DNA of 47,941 bases from Massilia frigida (GTDB taxonomy: Bacteria; Pseudomonadota; Gammaproteobacteria; Burkholderiales; Burkholderiaceae_D), in NCBI RefSeq assembly GCF_011682175.1, contig NZ_WHJG01000049.1:1-47941 (forward strand). Direction: 5' to 3'. Shown in pieces: positions 1 through 8,798 of this stretch. A model generated the notes under the pieces. That model was not told the DNA's origin. It worked only from the letters and a program-made list of their open reading frames with translations, and did not search any database. The position numbers were made by a program, and so were the translations under genes. Within the stretch, counting starts at the first letter, position 1; every line of letters starts with the position of its first letter.

Positions 1-111
1 AACTTCTGCACCATCCGCTCCTGCCTCGACACCCTACGCAAACAAGGGCACAGCATGCTGGAAGTGCTGCGCCGTGCATTTGCTGGCGATCCGATCAGGC
101 CAACTGCGTAG
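1..111 (+). mobile_element. 3' end of a transposase gene, probably IS66-type (truncated by window edge)
   Basis: An open frame runs from base 1 to a TAG at 109-111. It gives 36 residues that include TIRSCLDTLRKQGHS and end in FAGDPIRPTA. A short IRSYLxTxRKQG-like segment followed by a GxP tail is what I recall from the C-terminal ends of IS66-group transposases. The 5' part lies outside the window, so neither the family nor the integrity of the element can be settled here. The bases after the stop (CGGCTGAATAGTTACG) may belong to the element's end, but no terminal inverted repeat can be paired inside the window. Confidence 0.5.
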
Positions 112-529
112 CGGCTGAATAGTTACGCAGATCGTTAGGTTTACCTCGCCGAGTACGCATTTCCATCGAATGAAGATGGGATAAGTGGGAGCTGTTCTCG
201 GACAAAAAAATCGTCGGAACTCCTGTTATGCACACGAGGTCGCGCGACGCTACAAATGCGAGGAAGGGAAGCATCGCTTGGACTGTGCGGATGTGCCGCC
301 CAGGCACAAATGGAGGTGTGCGGGCTTGAGCGTCGGGACACGCAGTGCGAAGCAAACCCGGCCACGATCCCACGACCAACGGCCGGCTCAGGCCACGGCC
401 GGGCAGCCCCCGCAGATTGCGCGCCAAGTCATTGTTTTCGATGCGATGTACTGCGGCGGGCGGTGCATATTGTATAATGGCCGATTAGCGCTCAGCGCCT
501 GTTTCCATTCGCAAAAGACCCAATCCAGC
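112..529. other. Non-coding stretch between transposase remnant and ybiT
   Basis: These 418 bases hold no reading frame I can support; small frames on both strands have unconvincing, arginine-rich composition. The right part contains the likely ybiT promoter. The left part may be the outer end of the insertion element. Confidence 0.5.
473..478 (+). promoter_or_regulatory. Probable -10 element (TATAAT) of ybiT
   Basis: A perfect TATAAT lies 51 bases upstream of the chosen ybiT start in a locally A+T-rich patch. No good -35 hexamer is present at 16-18 bases. The call therefore rests on the -10 and on its position only. Confidence 0.45.
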
Positions 530-2128
530 ATGCTATCCACAGCTAACATCACGATGCAGTTCGGCGCCAAGCCGCTGTTTGAGAACATCTCCGTCAAATT
601 CGGTGACGGCAACCGTTACGGCCTGATCGGCGCGAACGGTTGCGGCAAGTCGACCTTCATGAAGATCCTCGGTGGCGACCTCGAGCCATCGGGCGGCACC
701 GTCATGCTCGACACCAACGAGCGCCTGGGCAAGCTGCGCCAGGACCAGTTCGCGTTCGAAGACATGCGCGTGCTGGACGTGGTCATGATGGGCCACACTG
801 AATTGTGGAACGCCATCTCCGAGCGCGACGCCATCTACGCCAATCCGGAAGCGACCGACGACGACTACATGCACGCGGCCGAACTCGAAAGCAAGGTTGC
901 CGAATACGACGGTTACTCGGCCGAAGCGCGCGCCGGCGAACTGCTGCTCGGCGCCGGCGTCTCGATCGACCAGCATCAGGGCCCGATGAGCGCCGTGGCG
1001 CCGGGCTGGAAGCTGCGCGTGCTGCTGGCACAGGCCCTGTTCTCGAATCCGGACATCCTGCTGCTCGACGAGCCGACCAACAATCTGGACATCAACACGA
1101 TTCGCTGGCTCGAAGACGTGCTCAACGACCGCAATTCGACCATGGTCATCATTTCGCACGATCGCCACTTCCTGAACCAGGTGTGCACGCACGTGGCCGA
1201 CATGGATTACGGCACGCTCAAGGTCTATCCGGGCAACTACGACGAATACATGTTCGCCTCGACCCAGGCGCGCAACCAGCAACTGGCCAACAATGCCAAG
1301 GCGAAAGAAAAAGTCGCCGAGCTGCAAGACTTCGTGCGCCGCTTCGCCGCCAACAAGTCCAAGGCACGCCAGGCCACCTCGCGCGCCAAGCAGATCGACA
1401 AGATCAAGGTCGACGACATCAAGCCATCGTCGCGCGCCTATCCCTTCGTGCGCTTCGAAGCCGAGAAAAAACTGCACCGCCTCGCGGTGGAAGTCGAAGG
1501 CATTTCCAAAAAATACGACCGTCAGCTGTTCAAGAATTTCAGCATCATGGTCGAAGCCGGCGAGCGCATCGCGATCATCGGCGCCAACGGTGCCGGCAAG
1601 ACGACCTTGCTGCGCTCGATCGGTTCCGAGCTGACCGGTTTGCAGCCGGATACCGGCCGCGTCAAGTGGGCCGAGAACGCCAACGTCGGCTACATGCCGC
1701 AAGATCCGACCGAGGAATTCGCCACCGATGCGGTCCTGACCGACTGGATCGGCCAGTGGACCAAGGAAGGCGACGACGACCAGGCCGTGCGCTCCATCCT
1801 CGGCCGCCTGCTGTTCGGCGGCGATGACGTCAAGAAATCGGTACGCGTACTGTCCGGCGGTGAAAAAGGCCGCATGATGTACGGCAAGCTGATGCTCGGC
1901 CGCCACAACGTCATGCTGCTCGACGAGCCAACCAATCACATGGACATGGAATCGATCGAGTCGCTCAACATTGCGCTCGAAAAATACACCGGCACCCTGA
2001 TTTTCGTCTCCCACGACCGCGAGTTCGTGTCCTCGCTGGCTAACCGCATCCTTGAAATCAAGGAAAACGAAATCGTCGACTTCCGCGGCAACTACGAGGA
2101 TTACCTGACGAGCCAGGGTATCGACTAA
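530..2128 (+). CDS. ybiT: ABC-F family ATPase YbiT
   Basis: This is a cytoplasmic ABC-F protein with two nucleotide-binding domains in one 532-residue chain and no membrane segments. ABC-F proteins act on the ribosome as translation factors. The first Walker A (GANGCGKST, about residues 34-42) and Walker B ([11 protein letters not shown], about 178-188) are followed by the linker. The second domain has Walker [10 protein letters not shown] near 350, signature LSGGEKG near 440 and [10 protein letters not shown] near 462. In the first domain the signature is replaced by a VAPGWKLR segment, which E. coli YbiT shares. The length and the start [12 protein letters not shown] also match YbiT (530 residues). 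The frame is open further upstream to 185, but that part is unlike the family. The long minus-strand frame opposite this gene is a codon-bias shadow. Confidence 0.95.
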   Translation: MLSTANITMQFGAKPLFENISVKFGDGNRYGLIGANGCGKSTFMKILGGDLEPSGGTVMLDTNERLGKLRQDQFAFEDMRVLDVVMMGHTELWNAISERDAIYANPEATDDDYMHAAELESKVAEYDGYSAEARAGELLLGAGVSIDQHQGPMSAVAPGWKLRVLLAQALFSNPDILLLDEPTNNLDINTIRWLEDVLNDRNSTMVIISHDRHFLNQVCTHVADMDYGTLKVYPGNYDEYMFASTQARNQQLANNAKAKEKVAELQDFVRRFAANKSKARQATSRAKQIDKIKVDDIKPSSRAYPFVRFEAEKKLHRLAVEVEGISKKYDRQLFKNFSIMVEAGERIAIIGANGAGKTTLLRSIGSELTGLQPDTGRVKWAENANVGYMPQDPTEEFATDAVLTDWIGQWTKEGDDDQAVRSILGRLLFGGDDVKKSVRVLSGGEKGRMMYGKLMLGRHNVMLLDEPTNHMDMESIESLNIALEKYTGTLIFVSHDREFVSSLANRILEIKENEIVDFRGNYEDYLTSQGID

Positions 2129-2175
2129 GGCTGGCAACGGGGCGCCTGGCGTCCCGTTTGGCCATGTGGGGCAGG

Positions 2176-2195
2176 GCGGGCACCGAGGTGCCCGC
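2176..2195. promoter_or_regulatory. Perfect hairpin between ybiT and nadA
   Basis: GCGGGCACC at 2176-2184 pairs perfectly with GGTGCCCGC at 2187-2195. A second, imperfect dyad (AACGGGGCG / CGTCCCGTT) precedes it around 2137-2160. Neither is followed by a T tract, so a classical intrinsic terminator is not supported. The position fits the end of the ybiT transcript or the nadA leader. Confidence 0.4.
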
Positions 2196-2250
2196 GCGCC
2201 ATTTCACGGCCGCCCCTGCAACGATTTCTCTCTTGTGAGATAGTACCGAC

Positions 2251-3384
2251 ATGAATATTCTCCCTATCAAGACCATCGAATACGAGCATCCCCAGGCCGG
2301 GCTGAGCTGCACCGCGCAAGCCTGGGCACGCACGCCGGCCGCGCCGTCCGCCGCCGAAAAAACGGCGCTCAAGGAACGCATCAAGCGCTTGCTGAAAGAG
2401 CGCAAAGCGGTGCTGGTGGCCCACTATTACGTGGATGGCGACCTCCAGGACCTGGCCGAGGAAACCGGCGGCTGCGTCTCCGATTCGCTCGAAATGGCGC
2501 GCTTCGGCCGCGATCATCCGGCAAAAACGCTGGTCGTCGCCGGCGTGCGTTTCATGGGCGAAACCGCCAAGATCCTCAGCCCCGAAAAACGCATCCTGAT
2601 GCCGGACCTGGACGCGACCTGTTCGCTCGACCTGGGTTGCCCGGCCGACGAATTCTCGGCCTTTTGCGACGCCCATCCCGACCGCACGGTCGTGGTCTAC
2701 GCCAACACCAGCGCCGCCGTCAAGGCCCGCGCCGACTGGATGGTGACCTCGTCCATCGGACTCGACATCGTGGCCCACCTGCATGCGCAGGGCAAGAAAA
2801 TCCTGTGGGCGCCGGACAAGCACCTCGGTTCCTACATCCAGAAGCAAACCGGCGCCGACATGCTGCTGTGGCAGGGTTCCTGTCTGGTGCACGACGAATT
2901 CAAGGGCATCGAACTCGACCTGCTCAAGGCCGAGCATCCGGAAGCGAAGGTACTGGTCCATCCCGAGTCGCCCGCCAACGTGGTGGACCTGGCCGATGTG
3001 GTCGGTTCCACGACCCAGCTGATCAACGCCGCCCAAACGATGGGTGCAACGACCTTCATCGTTGCCACCGACAACGGTATCCTGCACAAGATGCGCGCTG
3101 CCGCCCCGGGCAAGCACTTCATCGAGGCACCCACCGCCGGCAACAGCGCCACCTGCAAGAGCTGCGCGCACTGCCCGTGGATGGCCATGAACGGCCTGCA
3201 AAACCTGGCCGACGTGTTAGAGAGCGGCAGCAATGAAATCCATGTCGATCCGCAAGTCGGCAAGGAAGCCGTGCGCGCCATCGACCGCATGCTTGACTTC
3301 GCCGCCGCGAAAAAAGCCAAAGCCTTGCCGACCAGCGCGTTGGCCAACGAAGCAAACCTGTTTTCCGGAGTGGGCCCAGCATGA
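2251..3384 (+). CDS. nadA: Quinolinate synthase NadA
   Basis: NadA condenses iminoaspartate with dihydroxyacetone phosphate to quinolinate, the second step of de novo NAD synthesis, using an oxygen-sensitive [4Fe-4S] cluster. The 377-residue protein has the three expected cluster cysteines: C124 (ATCSLDLGC), C211 (WQGSCLVH) and C308 in [10 protein letters not shown]. Each is offset by 11 from the E. coli ligands C113, C200 and C297. The substrate-binding segments HYYVDGD and [12 protein letters not shown] are also visible. The start ATG follows a 122-base gap after ybiT. The stop overlaps the start of nadC as ATGA, which indicates a translationally coupled nadAC operon. The iminoaspartate supplier NadB is encoded 3.6 kb away on the other strand. 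Confidence 0.97.
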   Translation: MNILPIKTIEYEHPQAGLSCTAQAWARTPAAPSAAEKTALKERIKRLLKERKAVLVAHYYVDGDLQDLAEETGGCVSDSLEMARFGRDHPAKTLVVAGVRFMGETAKILSPEKRILMPDLDATCSLDLGCPADEFSAFCDAHPDRTVVVYANTSAAVKARADWMVTSSIGLDIVAHLHAQGKKILWAPDKHLGSYIQKQTGADMLLWQGSCLVHDEFKGIELDLLKAEHPEAKVLVHPESPANVVDLADVVGSTTQLINAAQTMGATTFIVATDNGILHKMRAAAPGKHFIEAPTAGNSATCKSCAHCPWMAMNGLQNLADVLESGSNEIHVDPQVGKEAVRAIDRMLDFAAAKKAKALPTSALANEANLFSGVGPA

Positions 3385-4247
3385 GCAATTTACGAAATCC
3401 TTACGCCGTTTTTGATGCGGCGCTGCAAACCGCCTTTGAATCGAACCTGCTGGCCGCCTTGCTCGAAGACGTCGGCAGCGGCGACCTGACCGGCAAGCTG
3501 GTGCCCGACGACACCCGCGTGCGCGCCCGCGTGATCGTGCGCGAAGAAGCCGTGCTTTGCGGCGGCCCGTGGTTTGAAGGCGTGATGCTGGCCCTCGATG
3601 CGAGCATCGACGTCGATTGGCAATATGCCGAAGGCGACCTGATGAACGCAGGCAGCGTGGTGTGCACCATCGAGGCGCCGCCGCGCGCCTTGTTGACGGC
3701 CGAGCGCGCCGCGCTCAATTTCATGCAGTTGCTGTCCGGCGTGGCTACCGTCACGCGCAGCTACGTCGAAGTGGTCGAAGGCACCAAGGCATCCATCCTC
3801 GACACCCGCAAGACGCTGCCGGGCCTGCGCCAGGCGCAAAAATACGCGGTACGGGTTGGCGGTGGCAAGAACCAGCGCATGGCCTTGTACGACGGCATCT
3901 TGATCAAGGAAAATCACATTGCGGCAGCGGGCGGCGTGGGCAAGGCGCTGGCGGCTGCGCAAGCGCTCGATGCCGGCGTATCGATCCAGATCGAAGTCGA
4001 AACCCTGGCCCAGCTGAGCGAAGCGCTCGAGGCCGGTGCTACCTCCGTCCTGCTCGATAACTTCGAGCTGGCCACGATGTGCCACGCAGTCACGCTCAAT
4101 GCGGGCCGGGCGTTGCTGGAAGCATCGGGTGGGGTGACCATGGATAGCGTGCGCGCGATCGCTGAAACGGGCGTGGACCGCATTTCCATCGGCAGCCTGA
4201 CCAAGGACATCAAGGCCACCGATTTTTCGCTGCGGATTATCGACTGA
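3381..4247 (+). CDS. nadC: Nicotinate-nucleotide diphosphorylase (carboxylating), quinolinate phosphoribosyltransferase NadC
   Basis: NadC transfers phosphoribosyl from PRPP to quinolinate and decarboxylates it to nicotinate mononucleotide, the third step of de novo NAD synthesis. The 288-residue length is typical. Family segments are visible: [10 protein letters not shown] near the start, the active-site stretch [19 protein letters not shown], then [26 protein letters not shown] and LLDNFE, and the phosphate-binding end [19 protein letters not shown]. The ATG overlaps the nadA stop by four bases. The 3' end overlaps the convergent lipocalin gene by 11 bases. Confidence 0.97.
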   Translation: MSNLRNPYAVFDAALQTAFESNLLAALLEDVGSGDLTGKLVPDDTRVRARVIVREEAVLCGGPWFEGVMLALDASIDVDWQYAEGDLMNAGSVVCTIEAPPRALLTAERAALNFMQLLSGVATVTRSYVEVVEGTKASILDTRKTLPGLRQAQKYAVRVGGGKNQRMALYDGILIKENHIAAAGGVGKALAAAQALDAGVSIQIEVETLAQLSEALEAGATSVLLDNFELATMCHAVTLNAGRALLEASGGVTMDSVRAIAETGVDRISIGSLTKDIKATDFSLRIID

Positions 4248-4761
4248 GCGGAGACTGATCGACGTAGATCAGTTTCGATGTATCGAAACCAAGTGCCTGG
4301 GCCTTGGCGACCAGGCGCTTTTTTGTTGCCTCATCCATTGTCGGCGTGCGTGACAGCAGCCAGAAATAGGATGTATCGGGTCCGCTGATCAGCGAATAAC
4401 TGTCATTCTCGCGTTCCAGGTCGAAGACGATGTAGGAACCGTAAAAGGGACCGAAAAACGAGACCTTCAGATAGCCGACGTCCGGCTTTTCGACAAAATA
4501 GGCCTTGCCGACTGATTCCTTCCACTCCGCCTTCCCGGCATGGTAGGCACGGTTGACAACCTTGATGCCGCCATCGTCGCGCATGCTGTAATCGGCCGTT
4601 ACCCGGCTCAATCCGCGCTCGAACGAATGATCCAGGCGCGCGATTTCATACCACTTGCCGAGATATTTTGACGCATCGAATTTGGCGACCGGTTCAATGC
4701 CCGCCGGCTTGGGAACACAGCCGGCGAGCAGGAACGCCATTACCACTAATAGTGTTTTCAT
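4237..4761 (-). CDS. blc: Outer-membrane lipocalin (Blc family lipoprotein)
   Basis: The predicted 174-residue precursor begins MKTLLVVMAFLLAGCVPKP, a lipoprotein signal with a LAGC lipobox, so it should be lipid-anchored in the envelope. The mature part has the lipocalin signature KYLGKWYEIARLDHSFERG and the Blc-type end SYFWLLSRTP near residue 140. Blc proteins bind fatty acids or lysophospholipids and are linked to envelope stress. Two ATGs stand in tandem (4764 and 4761). The GGAG of the ribosome site lies 6 bases before the second and only 3 before the first, so I chose 4761. The gene is convergent with nadC and overlaps its last 11 bases. Confidence 0.9.
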   Translation of the reverse strand: MKTLLVVMAFLLAGCVPKPAGIEPVAKFDASKYLGKWYEIARLDHSFERGLSRVTADYSMRDDGGIKVVNRAYHAGKAEWKESVGKAYFVEKPDVGYLKVSFFGPFYGSYIVFDLERENDSYSLISGPDTSYFWLLSRTPTMDEATKKRLVAKAQALGFDTSKLIYVDQSPLSR

Positions 4762-4843
4762 CATGAACTCCGCACCCAAAATGTTGAGTTTGATTGTAGC
4801 CCTGGGGGTAGAACGCGCCGTGCGCGATTGCTGCGGCAAGCCC

Positions 4844-5668
4844 TCATGCGAACTGCCTGAGCAGCGCGGGGAGGGCACTTTCGGCGCTGGCTTCGACCTT
4901 CAACGAGATCAATTCATCGGCGCGGGTCTTGCCCAGGTTGATCGCGGCAATCGGCTTGCCGCTGTCGGCAGCCATGCGGCAAAAGCGAAAGCCCGAATAC
5001 ACCACCAGCGACGAGCCGATCACCAGCAGGGCGTCGGCCTCCATCATGCGTGCCAGCGCTTCGCGTGTGCAGCCGGCCGGCACGCCATCGCCAAAGAACA
5101 CCACGTCCGGTTTCAGCGTACCGCCGCAGTGCACGCAGTACGGCAGGTGGAATTCGGCCAGCGCATCCGGTTCCAGATGGGCGTCGCCATCCGGCGCGGG
5201 CGTGGCCACGGCGCCGGCCAGCGCCGGATTGGCATCGACCAGCTGGTGCTGCACGAAGGTGCGCGGAAAGCGCGCGTGGCAGTCGAGGCACACCACCTTG
5301 TGGATATTCCCGTGCAGTTCGAGTACGTCGGCGCTGCCCGCGCACTGGTGCAGGCCATCGACGTTTTGCGTCATGAGGGCGCCGAGCCGCCCGGCCGCTT
5401 GCAGTCCGGCCAGCGCGGCGTGGCCAGCGTTCGGCGCGGCCGCCGACAAGGCCGGATAGCCGACCATGCTGCGCGCCCAGTAGCGCCGCCGCACCGCTTC
5501 CAGCTTGCGAAAATCCGGCCCCTGCACCGGCGTTTTACCGCGCCGCACGCCATCGCGGTCGCGATAGTCGGGAATGCCGGACGCGGTGCTCATGCCGGCC
5601 CCGGTGAGCACCAGGACGCGCCGGTGGCGCTCGACAAAACCGGCCAGGGCGTCGCTGTCAGCAGTCAT
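4844..5668 (-). CDS. NAD-dependent protein deacylase of the sirtuin (Sir2/CobB) family
   Basis: This cytoplasmic enzyme removes acyl groups from lysines while consuming NAD. The sirtuin motifs appear in order in 274 residues: LTGAGMSTASGIPDYRD for NAD binding, TQNVDGLHQCAG, the catalytic histidine in ELHGNIHKVVC, and zinc cysteine pairs CLDC and CVHC followed by LKPDVVFFGDGVP. The C-terminal IGSSLVVYSG and AAINLGKTRADE complete the Rossmann fold. The start is set at MTADSDAL, which overlaps the end of the upstream DUF296 gene by 11 bases; an earlier ATG at 5710 is possible. It lies between nadC and nadB, so it sits physically within the NAD biosynthesis genes, although it is transcribed with the DUF296 gene. 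Confidence 0.9.
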   Translation of the reverse strand: MTADSDALAGFVERHRRVLVLTGAGMSTASGIPDYRDRDGVRRGKTPVQGPDFRKLEAVRRRYWARSMVGYPALSAAAPNAGHAALAGLQAAGRLGALMTQNVDGLHQCAGSADVLELHGNIHKVVCLDCHARFPRTFVQHQLVDANPALAGAVATPAPDGDAHLEPDALAEFHLPYCVHCGGTLKPDVVFFGDGVPAGCTREALARMMEADALLVIGSSLVVYSGFRFCRMAADSGKPIAAINLGKTRADELISLKVEASAESALPALLRQFA

Positions 5669-6059
5669 GGGAATGGACCACCAGCTCGTCGAAGCCGGAT
5701 GCCGCGTCAAGCTCGCGCGCGAAGCGGTGGCCGGGCAGCAGGGCGATCAGGATTTCGGCCGTGGTGCGGATGGTGCAGCCTGCCAGCACGTGGCCGCCCA
5801 GCACGCGGCCGGCGGCATCGGCCACGGACATGTGCAGATGCGGGCCGTCCGGCGAGAGCGAGCCGGCCAGGGTCAGTATTTCGATGTCGCCCCCGACTTG
5901 CGTGGCCTGGGCGGCGCCGGCCAGGCGCAAACGCGCGCCGCGCAGGCTGCCGATGCCCTGCAAAACGAAGCCGGCCGCCGTGCCATGCGCGGCCAGCACG
6001 TCGGCCAGGGCCGCGCGCAAGTCCTGTCCCGGAACCAGCCTGAGAGGAAGTGTCTTCAT
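5658..6059 (-). CDS. PPC/DUF296 domain protein
   Basis: The 133-residue protein consists of one PPC (DUF296) domain: the start MKTLPLRLVPGQDLRAAL, the middle GFVLQGIGSLRGARLRLAG, and the end HLHMSVADAAGRVLGGHVLAG followed by CTIRTTAEILI. Single-domain bacterial members form trimers and some bind metal through a GGH-type motif, which is visible here. Their cellular role is not established. The gene is in tandem with the sirtuin gene downstream (11-base overlap) and starts 10 bases after the permease gene, so the three are probably one transcript. Confidence 0.8.
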   Translation of the reverse strand: MKTLPLRLVPGQDLRAALADVLAAHGTAAGFVLQGIGSLRGARLRLAGAAQATQVGGDIEILTLAGSLSPDGPHLHMSVADAAGRVLGGHVLAGCTIRTTAEILIALLPGHRFARELDAASGFDELVVHSHDC

Positions 6060-6069
6060 GCGCCTGATT

Positions 6070-6975
6070 TTACCCGGCCTTGCGGCGCGACGAGAACACG
6101 ATCCCGCCGACGATCAGCGCAAAGGCCACGCCGTGGTACAGATGCGGCAATTCGCCCAGGAAGGCCGACGACATCATGGCCGCGAACAGCGGGGTCAGAT
6201 TGGTGAAAAACGCGCCCACGCTGGGCCCCGCGCGCTGCACGCCGGCACCCCAGCAGCGGAAGGCGATGATGGCCGGGCCGATGGCGACGTACAGCAGTGC
6301 CGCCGCGACGGTCCAGCTCCAGTGCACCGCCACGGTGCCACCGGCCCATTCGACGCCGGCGAAAGCGCCCGACCACAGCACGCCGTAGATGACCTGGGCC
6401 AGCAGGAAGGCGGCCCAGTCGGCGCGCACCGCGGGCGGATCGTTTTGGCGGGTCAGCAGCCAGCTGTAGAACGACCAGGCGATGGTGGCCAGGATCATGT
6501 ACAGGTCACCGGCGACCATGCGCATCGCGGCCAGCTGGCTCCACTCGCCACGGCACAACACCACCAGCACGCCGACGATCGACATGGCTGCGCCGATGAC
6601 TTGCTGGCGCCCGACCTTCACGCCGAAAAACAGCGCGCCGACCAGCAGCATCCAGACCGGCATGCCGGCCGCCACCAGCGTGACGTTGATCGGCGTGGAG
6701 CTTTGCAGGGCCAGGTATTGAAGGGAGTTATACAGGCCGATGCCGAGCAGGCCGAGAAGTGCGAAGCGGCGCCAGTTGCTGCGCAGCGCGTCGCTGGCGA
6801 ACAGGCGCCGTCCCAGCGGCAGCAGGATCAGCATGGCGATCGACCAGCGCAGCAGGTTGAGCGTCATCGGCGGCACCGCGTCGCGCACCAGGCGGCCGAC
6901 GATGGCGTTGCCTGCCCACAGGAGCGGGGGCAGGGTCAGCAAGCCGATGGTTGATGGAGACAGTTTTTGGTTCAT
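6070..6975 (-). CDS. EamA/DMT family permease
   Basis: This 301-residue protein has about ten hydrophobic segments and the two-repeat EamA architecture of the drug/metabolite transporter superfamily. It starts MNQKLSPSTIGLLTLPPLLWAGNAIVGR. The first repeat ends in GVLVVLCRG and the second in ALIVGGIVFSSRRKAG, a typical basic end. It is an inner-membrane exporter or exchanger of unknown substrate. It is followed closely by the DUF296 and sirtuin genes. Upstream it is separated from nadB by only 37 bases, which contain a strong hairpin. Confidence 0.85.
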   Translation of the reverse strand: MNQKLSPSTIGLLTLPPLLWAGNAIVGRLVRDAVPPMTLNLLRWSIAMLILLPLGRRLFASDALRSNWRRFALLGLLGIGLYNSLQYLALQSSTPINVTLVAAGMPVWMLLVGALFFGVKVGRQQVIGAAMSIVGVLVVLCRGEWSQLAAMRMVAGDLYMILATIAWSFYSWLLTRQNDPPAVRADWAAFLLAQVIYGVLWSGAFAGVEWAGGTVAVHWSWTVAAALLYVAIGPAIIAFRCWGAGVQRAGPSVGAFFTNLTPLFAAMMSSAFLGELPHLYHGVAFALIVGGIVFSSRRKAG

Positions 6976-6982
6976 GAGCTAC

Positions 6983-7010
6983 CGTCGGTTCCCGCCTGGC
7001 GGGAACGACG
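6983..7010. repeat. REP-like palindrome between nadB and the permease gene
   Basis: CGTCGGTTCCCGC at 6983-6995 faces GCGGGAACGACG at 6999-7010, giving a 28-base hairpin with one unpaired base. It fills the gap between nadB and the permease gene. The same core (CGTCGTTCC / GGAACGACG) recurs inside the small element at 29479-29602, so it is a dispersed repeat rather than a local terminator. No T tract follows it on either strand. Confidence 0.6.
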
Positions 7011-7012
7011 CG

Positions 7013-8629
7013 TTAGCGGCGCGGCGGGGTCAGCACGCTTGGCAAGGCTTTCGGAAGCGTGTTCGGATAGTCGCGGCTGAAATGCAGGCCGCGGCTTTCG
7101 CGCCGCGTCAGCGCGCTGTTGACAATCAGCGAGGCCACGTCGACCAGGTTGCGCAGCTCCAGCAAATCGTGCGTGATGCGGAAGTTGCGGTAGTACTCGT
7201 CGATTTCTTCCTTGAGCAACGCGATGCGGTGCTGCGCGCGTTCGAGGCGCTTGGTGGTGCGCACGATGCCGACGTAATTCCACATGAAGCGGCGCAGTTC
7301 GTCCCAGTTGTGGGCGATGACGACTTCCTCGTCGGCGTTGGTGACGCGGCTTTCATCCCAGGCCGGCAGGTCGCGCGTTTCGCCTTTCGGCATGGCGGCG
7401 ATTTCGTGCGCGCAGGCGCGTCCCACCACCAGGCATTCGAGCAGCGAATTGCTGGCCAGGCGGTTGGCGCCGTGCAGGCCGGTGCAGGCGGTTTCGCCGA
7501 CCGCATACAGGCCCGGCACGTCGGTGCGTCCGGCCAGGTCGGTGACGATGCCGCCGCAGGTGAAGTGCACCGCCGGCACCACCGGAATCGGTTCCTTGGT
7601 GATGTCGATGCCCAGTTCCAGGCAGCGCGCGTAAATGGTCGGGAAGTGCTCCTTGAGGAATTCCGGACTCTGGTGGCTGATGTCCAGGTTGACGTAATCG
7701 AGGCCGCGCTTTTTCATTTCGAAGTCGATGGCGCGCGCCACCACGTCGCGTGGGGCCAGTTCGCCGCGCTCGTCGTACATCGGCATGAAGCGCGTGCCGG
7801 CGGCGGCGCCGGCTTCCGGCGGCAGCTTGAGCAAGCCGCCTTCGCCGCGGATCGCTTCGGTGATCAGGAAGGACTTGGCGTACGGGTGGTACAGGCACGT
7901 CGGGTGGAACTGGATGAATTCCATGTTCGAGACGCGGCAGCCGGCGCGCCAGGCCATCGCAATGCCGTCGCCGGTGGCGGTGTCGGGGTTGGTGGTGTAC
8001 AGATACACCTTGCCGGCGCCGCCGGTGGCCAGCACCGTGTGCTCCGCCTCGAAGGTCAGCACTTGGCCGGTTTTCTCATCCTGCACGTACAAGCCGTAGC
8101 AATGCGGCTGGCCGGCGCTGGCCGCCGCTGGCTTGGGTCCCAGCTTGTCGGAAGTGATGACGTCGATCGCGCAGTGCTGCTCGAACAGGGAGATATTCGG
8201 ATGCGCGCGCACCTTCTGTTCCAGCGTGACCTGGACCGCGTGTCCGGTGGCGTCGGCCGCATGGATGATGCGGCGCTGGCTGTGGCCACCCTCGCGGGTC
8301 AGGTGGAAGCCCATTTCGGCGGTCGGGTCGCGCGTGAACGGCACGCCCTGGTCGATCAGCCATTCGATCGCTTCGCGCCCGTGTTCGACGATGAAGCGGG
8401 TGGCCGCCTCGTCGCACAGGCCGCCGCCGGCCACCAGGGTGTCGTCGATATGCTGGGCGTGGCTGTCGCCCGAGTCCAGCACGGCGGCAATGCCGCCCTG
8501 GGCCCAGTTGCTGGCTCCGTCGAGCAGGGCCCGCTTGGAGATGATGGCCACGGTGCGCGTTTGCGCAAGGTGCAGGGCAACCGACAGACCGGCCAGTCCG
8601 CTGCCGACAATAGCGACGTCAAATTTCAT
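7013..8629 (-). CDS. nadB: L-aspartate oxidase NadB
   Basis: NadB is the FAD enzyme that oxidises L-aspartate to iminoaspartate, the substrate of NadA. The 538-residue protein starts [22 protein letters not shown], an FAD-binding Rossmann motif. Next come [21 protein letters not shown], the substrate-loop segment [12 protein letters not shown], and the second FAD motif [27 protein letters not shown] helical C-terminal domain completes the succinate-dehydrogenase-flavoprotein family layout. It is transcribed away from the polysaccharide locus. A TATAGT hexamer on the minus strand (plus coordinates 8661-8666) about 32 bases before the ATG is a plausible -10. Confidence 0.97.
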   Translation of the reverse strand: MKFDVAIVGSGLAGLSVALHLAQTRTVAIISKRALLDGASNWAQGGIAAVLDSGDSHAQHIDDTLVAGGGLCDEAATRFIVEHGREAIEWLIDQGVPFTRDPTAEMGFHLTREGGHSQRRIIHAADATGHAVQVTLEQKVRAHPNISLFEQHCAIDVITSDKLGPKPAAASAGQPHCYGLYVQDEKTGQVLTFEAEHTVLATGGAGKVYLYTTNPDTATGDGIAMAWRAGCRVSNMEFIQFHPTCLYHPYAKSFLITEAIRGEGGLLKLPPEAGAAAGTRFMPMYDERGELAPRDVVARAIDFEMKKRGLDYVNLDISHQSPEFLKEHFPTIYARCLELGIDITKEPIPVVPAVHFTCGGIVTDLAGRTDVPGLYAVGETACTGLHGANRLASNSLLECLVVGRACAHEIAAMPKGETRDLPAWDESRVTNADEEVVIAHNWDELRRFMWNYVGIVRTTKRLERAQHRIALLKEEIDEYYRNFRITHDLLELRNLVDVASLIVNSALTRRESRGLHFSRDYPNTLPKALPSVLTPPRR

Positions 8630-8798
8630 GTTGGGCGAATAATTAGTGCAGAAGCATCACTATAGTCTATTTGGCTGCCCCGTGTCTGGCCTTCGGGAAA
8701 TGCCCGGAAATGCTTGTTTGTAGTCAATACCTCTTATGCGTCTGTAAGCGATTATTTACCACGCCGTGCCGTGGGCACGTCGCTGGCAGGGAGGAACC

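Noticed and set aside
533-2137. 534-residue open frame on the minus strand opposite ybiT
   Set aside because: It mirrors the ABC-F gene codon by codon, shows no family motif and is rich in V/H/D/G, as expected from a high-G+C antisense shadow.
2129-2250. NAD-type riboswitch in the nadA leader
   Set aside because: The hairpins present do not match any NAD riboswitch layout I can recall, and the leader is short.
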